From the NCBI GenBank assembly GCA_037176905.1, contig JBBBWG010030010.1, positions 1-39,343 on the forward strand: a stretch of 39,343 bases of DNA. Direction: 5' to 3'. Made by a program: the position numbers and the translations under genes. The notes beneath the pieces were generated by a model that had not been told where the DNA came from, did no database searches, and saw nothing but the letters and a program-made list of their open reading frames with translations. The DNA comes from Azolla pinnata. Lineage: Eukaryota > Streptophyta > Polypodiopsida > Salviniales > Salviniaceae. This document shows, one piece after another, positions 10,939-21,016 of the stretch (position 1 is its first letter; the number at the start of each line of letters is the position of its first letter).

Positions 10939-13090
10939 TCAACATGACCCAACTCTCATATATAGAGAAGATTCATGCCCTATACTCAACCAATCCACAA
11001 ATTGAAGTAACTCTGCAAAAATCTTTGTTAATAGATCAACGTGGTTGTCATATGTTGGCAGAGACTCCATGCTGATCTTACTTGTTACAACAAAGTTCAT
11101 ATAAGGCATATGGATGAATATATAATCCGCCCATAAGCTCATTGGACCACTCTGTCTCACCTAAGCTTTAAGGAGTTTTTATTTCCACTTTGAAATAAAG
11201 TTAGGCCTTTACAAAATAACTGAATCTAATTCACTAATAATAATAATGTCAAATTGTCCCTTCAGTGTAGATATAATGATCATCTGAATTTCTTTAAGAA
11301 TTTCTCATTTTTGTTTTTAAACACCTTGCAGTTATTTTTGCAGATACTCCATGATCTTACTTATTAAGAGTTTCTCTAACATATTGATAAAGCACCTCAA
11401 CTCCTTGCAATTGCCAATGCACTTTTGACTGTTAGTAAATATAATTGGAAAAATCTTGTCCAACACCCAATGTAGCCATAAGTTGCAGTTGTAAGAGCTA
11501 CCTCATACTTAGCTTGACAACTAGAATTGACCACAATAGGTTACTTCTTGCTCAACAGTGATATGCATGAGTTGCTAAGCATGAAAAGTAAAAATCACTT
11601 GTGGAGACAAGAGTGTCGTGCAACTAGCCTAGTCTAAGCCCGCGAAAGCATGTAAATTTGGTGGCAACGATCCCCATAATACCCCTCTTGTAAACAAGGG
11701 TTGATCATCTAATTCTTCCAAATAACCTTCACTAAGATGTGGTAGTATGGAATCCAAAGTCATATGACAATGTTACACTAGTAAGCATATTTGACAAACT
11801 CAATTTACTCGATCTGTATAGACTTACACTCAAGTCCACTAGAATGTACATAGAAACACAAATACGCAAGTTATTGTGTCACAAACACATATCATGACAC
11901 TTACAATCAATCCCTTAGTTAGCAATTGGGTAGCAATCTCCACTACTGACAAGAGCAATAACCCCGCTCTGCAACTGAGGCACTTGCTTTAAGCTATACA
12001 ATGCTTTCTTCAATCTAAACGCTTTTTTTCCTGCCATTCTTGAACAAATACTCAGGGTCATACTATATACACTCCCTCATGGAGATCATCATTTCTAATA
12101 ATTGTTTGTAATGTCCAACTAACGTAAATTCCATATGTGATGTAGTAACTGGCGGAGAACCCTCTCTTTGAAATCTAACAAGTTTTGTGGCACCACACAT
12201 TAGAAACTATAATAGAAATGTTCTTCATTAGAAGTAAAGACATCTGTTCTTACATTATTTGCCTCCATCATAAAAAAAAACATTAGAATTACTTCATTAT
12301 AAGTCTAAGGAAGCCCATTTAATATCATTTGCACAAGTGAATTGCCTAGCACAATTCCAAATGCAGAAACTAGATTTTGCTTAAATCCTTAATCCCTGTG
12401 AGTTGCTTTCATTCATGTTCTTACTCTCTAATTGGTTAGGTAGATAAGCAACACAAGCCTCTTTTACTTCTTTCAACTTTGCCAAAGAATTCCAAGTTTC
12501 TTTCACTATCTTATATCTAATTTGTTAGGTAGATAAGCAACACAATCCTCATTTTTTACTTCTTTCAACTTTGCCAAAGAGTCCCAAGTTACTTTCATCG
12601 TCTTATATCCAAAGGTATGTGAAATGATTGCGCTCTTGATGGAGATTTTCCTAGCATATATAGCAATTCAGATTCACTTCCAAAAAAGTGCTAAAAAATA
12701 TCTCGAATACCTTATTTTCTTAGTTGCAGGATTCCTTAGTTTTTCCTCCCGTATAATGTCTACCTAGCTTGACAAAGTATCGAGAAATTTGATATTGCGT
12801 TGGTCTCTCCACCTCTTGAAATAACAAATCGGTCCAATACATTTAAAGTGGATACCAATCTAAGGATGTTAGTTGTGCAGACTAGAATACTCACATCTTT
12901 GTTTCATCATCCACCACTGAGGTATTCTAGTCCGATAAAAAACCGAGGTGTTTTTTGCATTGTTTTTCCAGAAAAACCGAGATATCATAATCTTGACAGA
13001 CCTTGACCTCCCAAATGATTCTACCTCAAAAAGGGTAACTTCTCCTTGTTTTCCCACTTGACGAAGACCAACAATGACTTGCATTATTGT
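10939..13090 (-). mobile_element. Ty1/copia retrotransposon remnant (gag to RNase H)
   Basis: Copia blocks occur in polyprotein order on the minus strand. Gag-like TWDSLAKLKEVKNEDCVAYL lies at about 12595-12535 (family: W..L..LYE.KDE...AYL). An RT block, RLKKALYSLKQVPQ (about 12030-11975), matches the copia hallmark RLKKALYGLKQAPR. RNase H SSCQAKYEVALTTATYGYI (about 11528-11465) matches SSxEAEYxALTTAT, and PTYDNHVDLLTKIF (about 11060-11015) is the polyprotein end. Integrase and most of RT are deleted: gag and the RT block are only about 500 bp apart. Stops break every frame, and no LTR pair was recognised. Confidence 0.72.
12431..12611. repeat. 89-bp tandem duplication within copia gag remnant
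   Basis: Two adjacent copies, 12431-12519 and 12520-12611, each contain TTAGGTAGATAAGCAACACA and CTTTCAACTTTGCCAAAGA. They differ by small indels. On the minus strand each encodes the WDSLAKLKEV...AYLPN gag segment. Confidence 0.9.
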
Positions 13091-13579
13091 AAAAGTAGCA
13101 ATCCAACGTATAGTGATGATTAAGGGACTGAGTTAACCTGTACTGGACATAGTTGAACCTATGGTGTGAACACTACGGTATAGAGGCTAGTGAATGGTTA
13201 TACTTATAACACAGTCCATTTAGCAGTAACAATTTGGTCTCCTTTAAGCTGATAAATATACTCATCCTATACATGTTAAGGTTGTTACCGAAATTGTTTC
13301 CATGTCCTTGCATGCCTTATGCTCAATTCAGCCCACACTAATTTGGATCGCTTCCCAAGTATATGGCTTGAAGGTGTCATGGACAAATAAAACAGAGCAA
13401 AGCAAAGTTAGGGCAAGAGACAAGATGTTGAAAAACATAGAGAGAAAGAGAGGATAACAAAAATTGAAACTAAACTTAAGATTTTTTAGTTGACGTTAGT
13501 CACCTTAACGAGGATAAAGGTGAACCCACATATTTATGCATATGTTTGGGTTTTGCATCTAAATAGAGAATCTTTCTAA

Positions 13580-13643
13580 AAAGCTCATGCAAAAGCTTCC
13601 AAAAGGTTCATGGAGCTTTTTGGAAGTTTTGCGAGCCTTTTAA
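13580..13643. repeat. Imperfect inverted repeat
   Basis: CTTCCAAAA (13596-13604) pairs exactly with TTTTGGAAG (13618-13626). Outside this, GCTCATGCAAAA and TTTTGCGAGCC also pair approximately, giving arms of about 26 bp. It lies just upstream of the minus-strand copia remnant and could belong to its lost LTR. Confidence 0.55.
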
Positions 13644-15380
13644 AATAATCATATAAGTTTAGACAATATATACATTTCATATTCATATAATATGATCATG
13701 TATTTGATATGTTAGTTAGATTATTTAACAATAACAAAGAAAGTCATTGGTTTAATTCTCATTATATCTTCTATCATGTTTGTAACAAAACTCATAGTAA
13801 ATAATGGATTCCACATAATCAATTACCTATTTTCTTCTTTGTTTCCTTGATGATGCTTATGCAATAGTCCACCATGTTAACTGGATCACATGCTAACTAA
13901 ATGTTTTTCTTTCAATAGATAATTCAAAACAAACCATCTTTGCTTCCTTGGCTCGAATTTTGTGCTGGTTATATTTCTCGCCAAGCTGTACATTTGATCT
14001 GAATTCAGCAATTTTTGTCGGATATTATCGAGACCATTATTTATTCATAATGCTTGAGATAGAGCATTTCATTTCAAGAAGTAATTATGAGCAGACTGTA
14101 TGATTGGGAGACAAAGATTTTGTAACTTTTGCCCGGTTGTTTCACGAGGTACATATATAGCATGCTCCAATCGTGGATCTGTTACCAATATGATTTATTG
14201 CATGGATACAAAAGGACATGGGAAGCAATATCCCTCGTATATGGTGTTGATGCTAGCATCCCAGCATGCCTATATCATAGAAAAATTTATGTTGCTAAGC
14301 TTCCTTGTTAAAATTCATTATATCTCATCAAAATGTCTCCTGAAATGGTTATAACTTTAAGGAAGTTCCGTTGCGCTAGCGCTCAAATTTTTTGAGAAAA
14401 ATCTGCCAAAATTCAGAGTGCATTTTGATTACTATTAGTCCTTTGTAGCATGACGAGCAGCGAGAGTTCATTTTGATCTCTACCAGACGTTTTGTGATGC
14501 AATGTGGAATTCTATCAAGTGGTGAGAAGAGTGGAATGACGTGTGAATTTTTACGCATCCCCACATTTTCAATGTAGCAAAGAAAACAGAGGACCTTCTC
14601 AATGAAGGATCGAGCGTAAGCTAGAAATAGAACTATTTAGTTTTGGTATTCGACACCAAAAGATCGAGCTTGTCATATGATTCTTGTCTCATAGGATCAA
14701 AAAATTGAAGTCATCGTTTTTTCGAGGTTTACATAGTCGAGCCGTTGTATGCTATGCTTTTGACACATTTAGTGTCGGAAGTTTATGTAAAACTAGATTC
14801 GGTTATTGACACCGACCATAACTTCTGCTTGTATAGGTTACATCGCTTCATGCATGATTGATTGCATCCATTTGACGATCACACATTCGCCATGTGTAAA
14901 ATAGGACTAACATTTTAACATCGATGTGGATTGCCCCATAATTATGCACATAGCATTGGAATAAATAGCCTTTCATTGAAAGGTGAGAGGTTCGAGTCTT
15001 GTTATTGATATGGTTATGCTGGGGTATTACAACATTTTGCGAAGCGAGACCAGAGCTGAAATGGTGCGAGCGCTAAAACCTTAACCGATAGAGAAAATGG
15101 GTCAAGACGATCAGAGATCGTGTGGGATTCGAGAGGAACGGACAAAGAACAGTCGCATCATCGGTTGGAAAGTTTTATCAAAAATCTCTGTTTGATATGT
15201 ATGTATGTATATACAGGAAATGCCGAGCTGGAAAGCGGAGCTCGGATAAAATGCCCTGTTGTTGCATTCCATGGTGGCCTCGATCCGACATTCTATGGCC
15301 CAAGATTTCGATTTCGATGCACAAACATTATTGTACATTTTGTCTCGTGGATCAGATTGGCCTAAACAAACGTTAATATA

Positions 15381-15402
15381 TCTTTCTTTCTTTCTTTCTT
15401 TC
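15381..15402. repeat. (TTTC)n microsatellite
   Basis: Five to six perfect tetranucleotide units interrupt otherwise ordinary sequence upstream of the RBP45-like gene. Confidence 0.9.
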
Positions 15403-16002
15403 TGGCGATTGGGCAGTGGACTCTTAAGACACTATTGCGCCCCACTGGAAGAGAAATACGTTCTGCAAATTCGCGGGTGGTGACAGCAAGAAGGAAGCGG
15501 TTTCTCTCACCGACTTCCGGTCCGATTTCGATCATGGATTCGTTCTTTCTTTCCTTTCCATCCCCATCCGATGCCGATCGTTGCAGTTTTCTACAGCGGT
15601 GTCGCGCTAGTCATCGCAGTTTCTCGCAAATCGCTTTTTATCATCTTCCTACCCGATCGCTTCGATTCGTCTCTCCGCACAGAATCGAATTCATTTGTGC
15701 GTTAACAAATCGATCAGTCGGGCGTCAGAAAGCTCTCAGTGGGAGGTAAAGCCGAGGCGCCACGATCTGTAATCGCGAGTTTTAGCGGGTGCCAAAAATA
15801 TCACGATCTTTTTGTACTTCTCTCATGCAAGTATGTATATATACTACGCGAGAAAACTGCTCCATTCCCTCATCGTATTCGATTTAGCACAAGTCAATAA
15901 TTCCAGAATCCAATTAAAATCTGGTGGTGATCGACTCATCGGGCATTATTGGCATTTAATCACTCATCTGGGTTAGGCGTGGCAGATTTCCCACGCGTAC
16001 GT

Positions 16003-16042
16003 ATACGTATAGTATACGTATAGTATACGTACACGTACACGT
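16003..16042. repeat. Alternating TATACG/TACACG palindromic repeat
   Basis: Iterated GTATACGTATA and GTACACGTACACG units are self-complementary purine-pyrimidine alternations, able to form hairpins. They lie about 250 bp upstream of the RBP45-like start codon. Confidence 0.8.
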
Positions 16043-16076
16043 ATGTGAGTATGGTATTTTTGAGAAGAGGAGGGCG

Positions 16077-16100
16077 ATGGCAGGACTCGAACCCGCGACC
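16077..16100 (-). other. tRNA 3'-half relic (T-arm with B box)
   Basis: On the minus strand this reads GGTCGCGGGTTCGAGTCCTG followed by CCATC. The T stem (GCGGG with CCTGC, one G-U pair), the TTCGAGT loop and an exact B box (GGTTCGAGTCC) are intact. The D arm and anticodon arm are missing: the adjacent sequence is a (CTT)n tract. It is a truncated tRNA or tRNA-derived SINE tail, not a working tRNA. Its plus-strand translation RWQDSNPRPS is a known kind of spurious peptide read from tRNA sequence. Confidence 0.6.
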
Positions 16101-16109
16101 TTCTCTCTC

Positions 16110-16170
16110 TTCTCTCTTCTTCTTTCTTCTTTCTTCGTCTTCTTCTTCTTCTTCTTCTTCTTCTTCTTCC
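16110..16170. repeat. CT/CTT-rich tract in the RBP45 5' leader
   Basis: Mixed (TC)n and (TTC)n becomes pure (CTT)n from about 16138 to 16170. It lies about 120 bp upstream of the ATG with the pyrimidine-rich strand as the sense strand. CTT-rich leaders are common in plant 5' UTRs. Confidence 0.95.
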
Positions 16171-16179
16171 TTTTGGAGA

Positions 16180-16188
16180 TTAGGGTTT
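16180..16188 (+). promoter_or_regulatory. telo-box in RBP45 leader
   Basis: TTAGGGTTT is the plant telo-box motif (reverse complement AAACCCTAA), found near transcription starts of many plant genes for translation and RNA-binding proteins. It lies 103 bp before the start codon. The role here is inferred from motif and position only. Confidence 0.5.
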
Positions 16189-16290
16189 GGATCTTCAGAG
16201 AAATATCTCTGCCATCGCCATCGCCCTCGCCCTGCTCTCTGCCTCTCCATCGCTGCTTCCTCGCGGGGAGAGGAAGAAGCAAAGCAAAGC

Positions 16291-19200
16291 ATGATGCATC
16301 CGGGTACAGAGCCTCCGAAGCAGCCGCCGCCGCCGCAGCAGCAGCCGCCGCAGCTGCTGCAGGGCCCCCCTCAAGCTCCGCCGCCATGGCCCGTGATGAT
16401 TCCTCAGCCTCTGCCCCTGCCGCATCCGCATCCTCATCCGCAGCAACGCCCTCCTCCTCCTCCTCCTCCGCAGCCTCCTTCTTCCATGAACATCGCCCAG
16501 GGCCAGCCCCACCATCAACAGGCGCCTCCGCCCTACATGATGCCTACCCCCCCGCACCACGCCGGTGCGGAGCTTTCCTCCGGCTACCCCGCCCCTGCCC
16601 CGCCCCACAGCGGCAGCGGCAGCAGCAGCAGCAGCAGCGCTCAAAACCCTGGGGAGGTCCGCACTCTCTGGATTGGGGACCTTCAGTACTGGATGGACGA
16701 GAATTATATCTACAGCTGCTTCGCCCATACTGGAGAGGTGCGCAGCTCTCCCTGCTCTCTCTCTCTCTCTCTCTCTGTTTGAGCTCTTCTTCTTTTAAGC
16801 TGGATCCCACCATCAGAATTCGGAAGGGAAAAACCAAAAAAAATGTGTCTTTCCGGCGCTCCCCTGTTGATTCTGTCTTGTTTTGTTCAGCTTTAGCTTG
16901 GTAAGTTCCTGTATACGCACTTGTGTAGGACGAAGATGCATGTGAATTTTATTGACTGCATTTCCAGAGTGTCTCTTGTGTATCGAACGAATGTGCAGTG
17001 CGTCCCTATCTAATCCCTGTTCTTGTTTAGCCTTTTGCTTGGTCTTTGGAGTTTCAGTTCTTTTTTGCTTGCTTGTTTTTTCGTACCATGATTATATGTT
17101 CAGGGGTCAAATTCTATGCTTCTTCTCTTCAATCGAGCACTTCCTTGTTTTAGGCATCTGATCAAATTTCAACATGATTTTGTATTTGTTGTAATTTCTG
17201 AAAATCTCTTGTCTTCATTGTTGAATGTTCTAGTCGATGTAACAGAAATCATCTGGCACTTGAAACTATGGGCCCTCACAAATCCCGTGTTTTGTTTTAC
17301 TATTGAGGAGTGGATATCAACAGAATTCGTATTTTTGTAATAGGTAGTAAGCATCAAGATAATACGAAACAAGCAGACCATGGTGTCGGAGGGATATGGA
17401 TTCATCGAGTTCAACTCCCACGGAGCAGCAGAGAGGATACTACAGACCTTTAATGGAGCTCTTATGCCTCAAACTGAACAAACATTCCGCATGAACTGGG
17501 CTGCATTTGGCATGTCTGATAGAAGAAGTGACGGTGGCAGCAACCAAGACCATACTATTTTTGTCGGCGATCTTGCTCCTGATGTATCAGATTATGTCCT
17601 TCAAGAAACATTCAGGTCTCGATACCCTTCAGTGAAAGGTGCGAAGGTTGTTATGGATACAATCACTGGGCGTTCTAAAGGATACGGATTCATTCGCTTT
17701 GGGGATGAGAATGAGAAAACCCGCGCGATGTCAGAGATGAATGGTGTTTACTGCTCTAGTAGGCCCATGCGAATCAGCATGGCAACGCCAAAGAAATCTA
17801 TGGGTGTAGCTTCACAACAATATAACACCAAAGGTATGGCATCTCTTTTCTGGTGCGATGACTCATGATGTAGTTGAATGCCGTACTGTTATGTTGTTCC
17901 ACTGTTTATGAAAAAACGAGCAACGTTGGGTTTGAGGCTGTATTTTCGGGAATCCTATTGTAATCTATTTGCTTGGTATGTGGGTGCTTTGTTAGCAAGA
18001 ATACGTCATCTGATCAGCAATCAATCAGGAAGAGTAGATAAGTTTCCTTTTATGTGGCTAAGGAGCTCATTAAGCGTAGTACTTTTAGCAGCAAGAAAGG
18101 ATGATGATTAAACCGATGGAATCTTCCATATCCACCAGAGTATCTAGATCATATGAAGCTACTATAGCTACCAGAGTTTTTGAACATGGAAAGTATTCTG
18201 AGCATCGTCAGTTGGGTTTATTGTAGTTTTGCAGTTCCGTTTCCGTTTCCTTCAGTTTTCCTGTACTGGTTATTTTTCCGGTTCCCAGCTTTTGATGCTG
18301 TCAAAAACTAAGTTTATCATCTTGGGCAGAATGAAGGTAAACAGGATTCAAAGGCTTATAAGGCTGATTTGATCTTAAAGCAGGAGGTGAAGAGGTTCTT
18401 TTTCACTAAGAAGCCCTGCATCAAAACACTTCAACAGGAAGCATCCTGCTGTTTAGTGGGTGGCCTCTTTCTTAGGTCAGTGCTACCGTGATTGTCCTTT
18501 CGCTGAAGTTGGTAAATTTTAACTCTGGCTGTGTGAGGTACACATGCCACTTTTCGTTACTCATGTTAAAGAAATCATTTCCAGTACTCTTCTTTTATCT
18601 CTAGCGGTGGTTCAATTGTGCTATTGGTTACTTTCAAAGCTCCCCCGTTCCTAGACCTATTGGACTAGCCAAATTCACATGAGTTTGATTGCTGAGGGCA
18701 AGTCTAATCTCTTTATGTATCGTGCTTAATGATGCTGCTTTAATGCACATTGTTGTCAGCAGTGCATATTTTCAGGAGGTTTGCTCTTCTTGTTCATGCT
18801 AGAGAAATGCTACACTTACAGGGATGCCTTTTTCCTAATATTCTCAGAAACTGTGCAGGAGCTCCAGCACAAGGTTCAAATACAGACAATGACCCGAACA
18901 ATTCTACTGTAAGGATTAATTGCACAATATTTTTCTTTCAAATGAAACAGGTTTGAGAGTGTGATGCTGCTGTTGGTTAATGCGATTCTTGTTTGCTAGG
19001 TTTTTGTTGGCGGACTTGATCCAAATGCTACTGACCAAGATCTCCGCCAAGTATTCGGTCAGTTTGGAGAGTTGGTGTCTGTGAAGATCCCTGCTGGGAA
19101 AGGTTGTGGCTTTGTACAATTTACTCACAGGTAGTGTACATGTTCACCTATTCTTTCCTTATCCACAAGTTGTCCGTTTGGCAAATACCATTCTGAAGTA

Positions 19201-19637
19201 ATAAAGGCATTGTCAAATCACGATTAATTAAGAACATCCTTTCAGGAGTTTTGTCAAAAAAAAATTTCTGTTACCACTTTTTTTAGAGCTTGTGCCGAGG
19301 AGGCCATCCAAAAGCTTCATGGTACTGTAATCGGGCAGCAATCGGTACGCCTTTCATGGGGAAGGAGTCCAGCCAATAAACAGGTTTTGTTCATTCCCAA
19401 TCATCTTGAACTACATAGTTTTACATTTTCATCCGTTCTGAAGGCTGCTTTCTGCAGAGTCAGGGTGCTGGCTGGGGTCAAGGGCAACCTGATCCAGGTC
19501 AAGTGAACATGGGCGGTTATTATGGTTATGGACAAGGCTATGAGAGCTATGGTTATGCTCACCCGCCTCAGGAAGGACCTGCTTATGCCTACCCCAGTTA
19601 CCCAGGATACGGAAATTACCCACAACAGACCTCTTAG
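16291..19637 (+). CDS. RBP45/RBP47-like poly(A)/U-rich RNA-binding protein, three RRMs
   Basis: Predicted 464-residue nuclear or cytoplasmic RNA-binding protein of the plant RBP45/47 family (TIA-1/NAM8 relatives), which bind poly(A)/U-rich mRNA and enter stress granules. Coding exons: 16291-16737, 17344-17833, 18859-18908, 19000-19130, 19287-19383, 19458-19637; all introns are GT-AG and the phases fit. The N-terminus (about 1-118) is rich in Pro, Gln and His with a Ser run. RRM1 (about 123-203) has RTLWIGDLQYWMDE and EGYGFIEF; RRM2 (about 219-298) has TIFVGDLAPDV and SKGYGFIRF; RRM3 (about 330-400) has VFVGGLDPNATD and GCGFVQF. The tail is Gly/Tyr/Pro-rich. ATG 16291 was chosen because the frame upstream only translates the tRNA relic and CTT repeat. 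RRM1 RNP1 and RNP2 are on different exons. RBP45 and RBP47 cannot be separated by eye. Confidence 0.93.
16755..16776. repeat. (CT)n at start of RBP45 intron 1
   Basis: About eleven CT units lie 18 bases after the first donor site. They are a simple repeat inside the intron. Confidence 0.92.
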
Positions 19638-21016
19638 CCTAGCCCTATAGTTTGGATAAAAGGCCAAAAGCGATGCTTGGCGATGCTTTTTCTATTCCTT
19701 AACGTTATTTCCTTTTCAGTTGTTATTCTAGAATATCCTCCTCTTGTTTGGTTGGTTTAAAATTACATCATCTAGTTAAATGTTTGTGTTTTAACAGTAT
19801 ATAAAAAAGGTAATGCTGGTTTTGAGTTTCATGTGTGCTGGGCCTGAAGTGTTCGTGTTTATGATTGTTGGTATCATCCTTCTTATCTAAAGCAGTAATG
19901 GTAAAGCAGTAATGGGTCATCATCCATACGCTCTTGGTTGATATGGCTAAACCATGATGCTCCAGTTATGCAACCACAATGTTTGAGGAAGTTTTTTTAA
20001 GGACGTTTGTAGTGCATTCACAAGACCTTTTGTGGATTGCTTGTGGGCATAGTGTTATTGAGTTGTGATTCTGTAATTAAGGATCCGACTTTGATCACTT
20101 GTGTGTTTTTCTTTTCTATCTTTCATGATATATTTGTTCGCGGCTAGAGCTGGTTATTCGAATACTCTGGTCTGGGCTGAGGCAATACCTCATTTTTCAT
20201 AACTTCACACTAGGAGTAGATGTAATCAATCATCACTGACATCCTTCCTTTATCTTCCATGCAGAAATTTCCATGCAGCAAGTTCCAATTTCATCGTTGT
20301 CTGTTCTCTGATTTGGGGTTTCAAATGCTGTAATGTCGTGAACGATTTGTCATCCAATTTTCACATCAACTCAGGACCACAGACAGCTTCTATTGCGATG
20401 GCACTGAGTCGAAACATTTTGAGGCTTTTGGGTGGGGAAAACGATGTCGATGCATATGCGAATGTGATAATTCTGGCAGAGTCTAGTATAGCTTTCATGG
20501 AAGCTTGGGTTGCAGATGTGCTGAGTGCATTGTGAACCATCAGAAGAATGCCCGTTTGATTTCTCAGAGAAATATGATGCAGACGAGAGGCATGGCAGAA
20601 TCTGCTTAGCTGAAAAATGGGAACATCGGTTTTGGTTATGGTTTCTCTACTTTCCTTCTCGATCCTGATACAATCAATCGGTGGAGACACGGAGAATGTT
20701 GTCAGCAGTTGTTGTGCTAAGCATTTAGGGTTTACTGTTATCTGAGAGAGATGGAGGGCCGTTTGCTTCACACGGAAAGCCCATCAGAATCGACAGAGCA
20801 ACACAGAATTTGGAGCCGAAATCTTCCTGGAATTCCGCCTCCTGATTCTATGCCATTGATGCCAATCACAAGATGCGCAGATGTTGTTATGTGGCATGGA
20901 TGATCCTTTGGATCTGAGCTGGAGCTGGAGATCTGGAGAGCTGGAGAGCTGGAGATCTGGAGCAGGTGGAGGAGGATCTGCTGGAACAGGAGGGGAGGAG
21001 CCGGAGAAGGAGAGGG
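19638..21016. other. RBP45 3' region and ALKBH8 upstream region
   Basis: The first few hundred bases are the expected 3' UTR of the RBP45-like gene. A minus frame at 20771-20361 and a plus frame at 20338-20535 match nothing I know. A telo-box (TTTAGGGTTT, 20724-20733) lies about 290 bp before the ALKBH8 start. At 20896-21041 an ATG opens an out-of-frame uORF of 48 codons that overlaps the ALKBH8 start; it runs through a GAGCTGGAGATCTGG-type repeat at about 20918-20970. Confidence 0.5.
20724..20733 (+). promoter_or_regulatory. telo-box upstream of ALKBH8-like gene
   Basis: TTTAGGGTTT lies 284 bp before the proposed start codon, a typical promoter or leader position for this motif in plants. 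Function is inferred. Confidence 0.4.

Larger units (their letters stand above)
13100..15980. other. Non-genic stretch before the RBP45 gene
   Basis: No gene is recognised. GC content rises from about 15,000 onward. Short frames there (15122-15376 and 15435-15749 plus) resemble nothing I know and probably reflect fewer stop codons in GC-richer DNA. At 14992 GGTTCGAGTCT resembles an RNA polymerase III B box (one mismatch), but no tRNA fold is present. The part from about 15,400 is the likely upstream promoter region of the RBP45-like gene. Confidence 0.45.

Noticed and set aside
12880-12932. 11-bp inverted repeat (GACTAGAATAC) with a 31-base loop
   Set aside because: It is short, lies within the copia gag remnant, and is compatible with chance in AT-rich sequence.
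16077-16100. Functional tRNA gene
   Set aside because: Only the T arm and B box remain; the D arm, anticodon arm and paired acceptor stem are missing.
16045-16290. N-terminal extension of the RBP45 frame
   Set aside because: The added residues translate the tRNA relic (WQDSNPRPS) and the CTT tract (FFF/SSS), a known type of artefact. ATG 16291 fits the family.
20361-20771. 136-codon minus-strand frame upstream of ALKBH8
   Set aside because: It lies in the likely RBP45 3' and ALKBH8 promoter interval, with no recognisable domain and no supporting structure.
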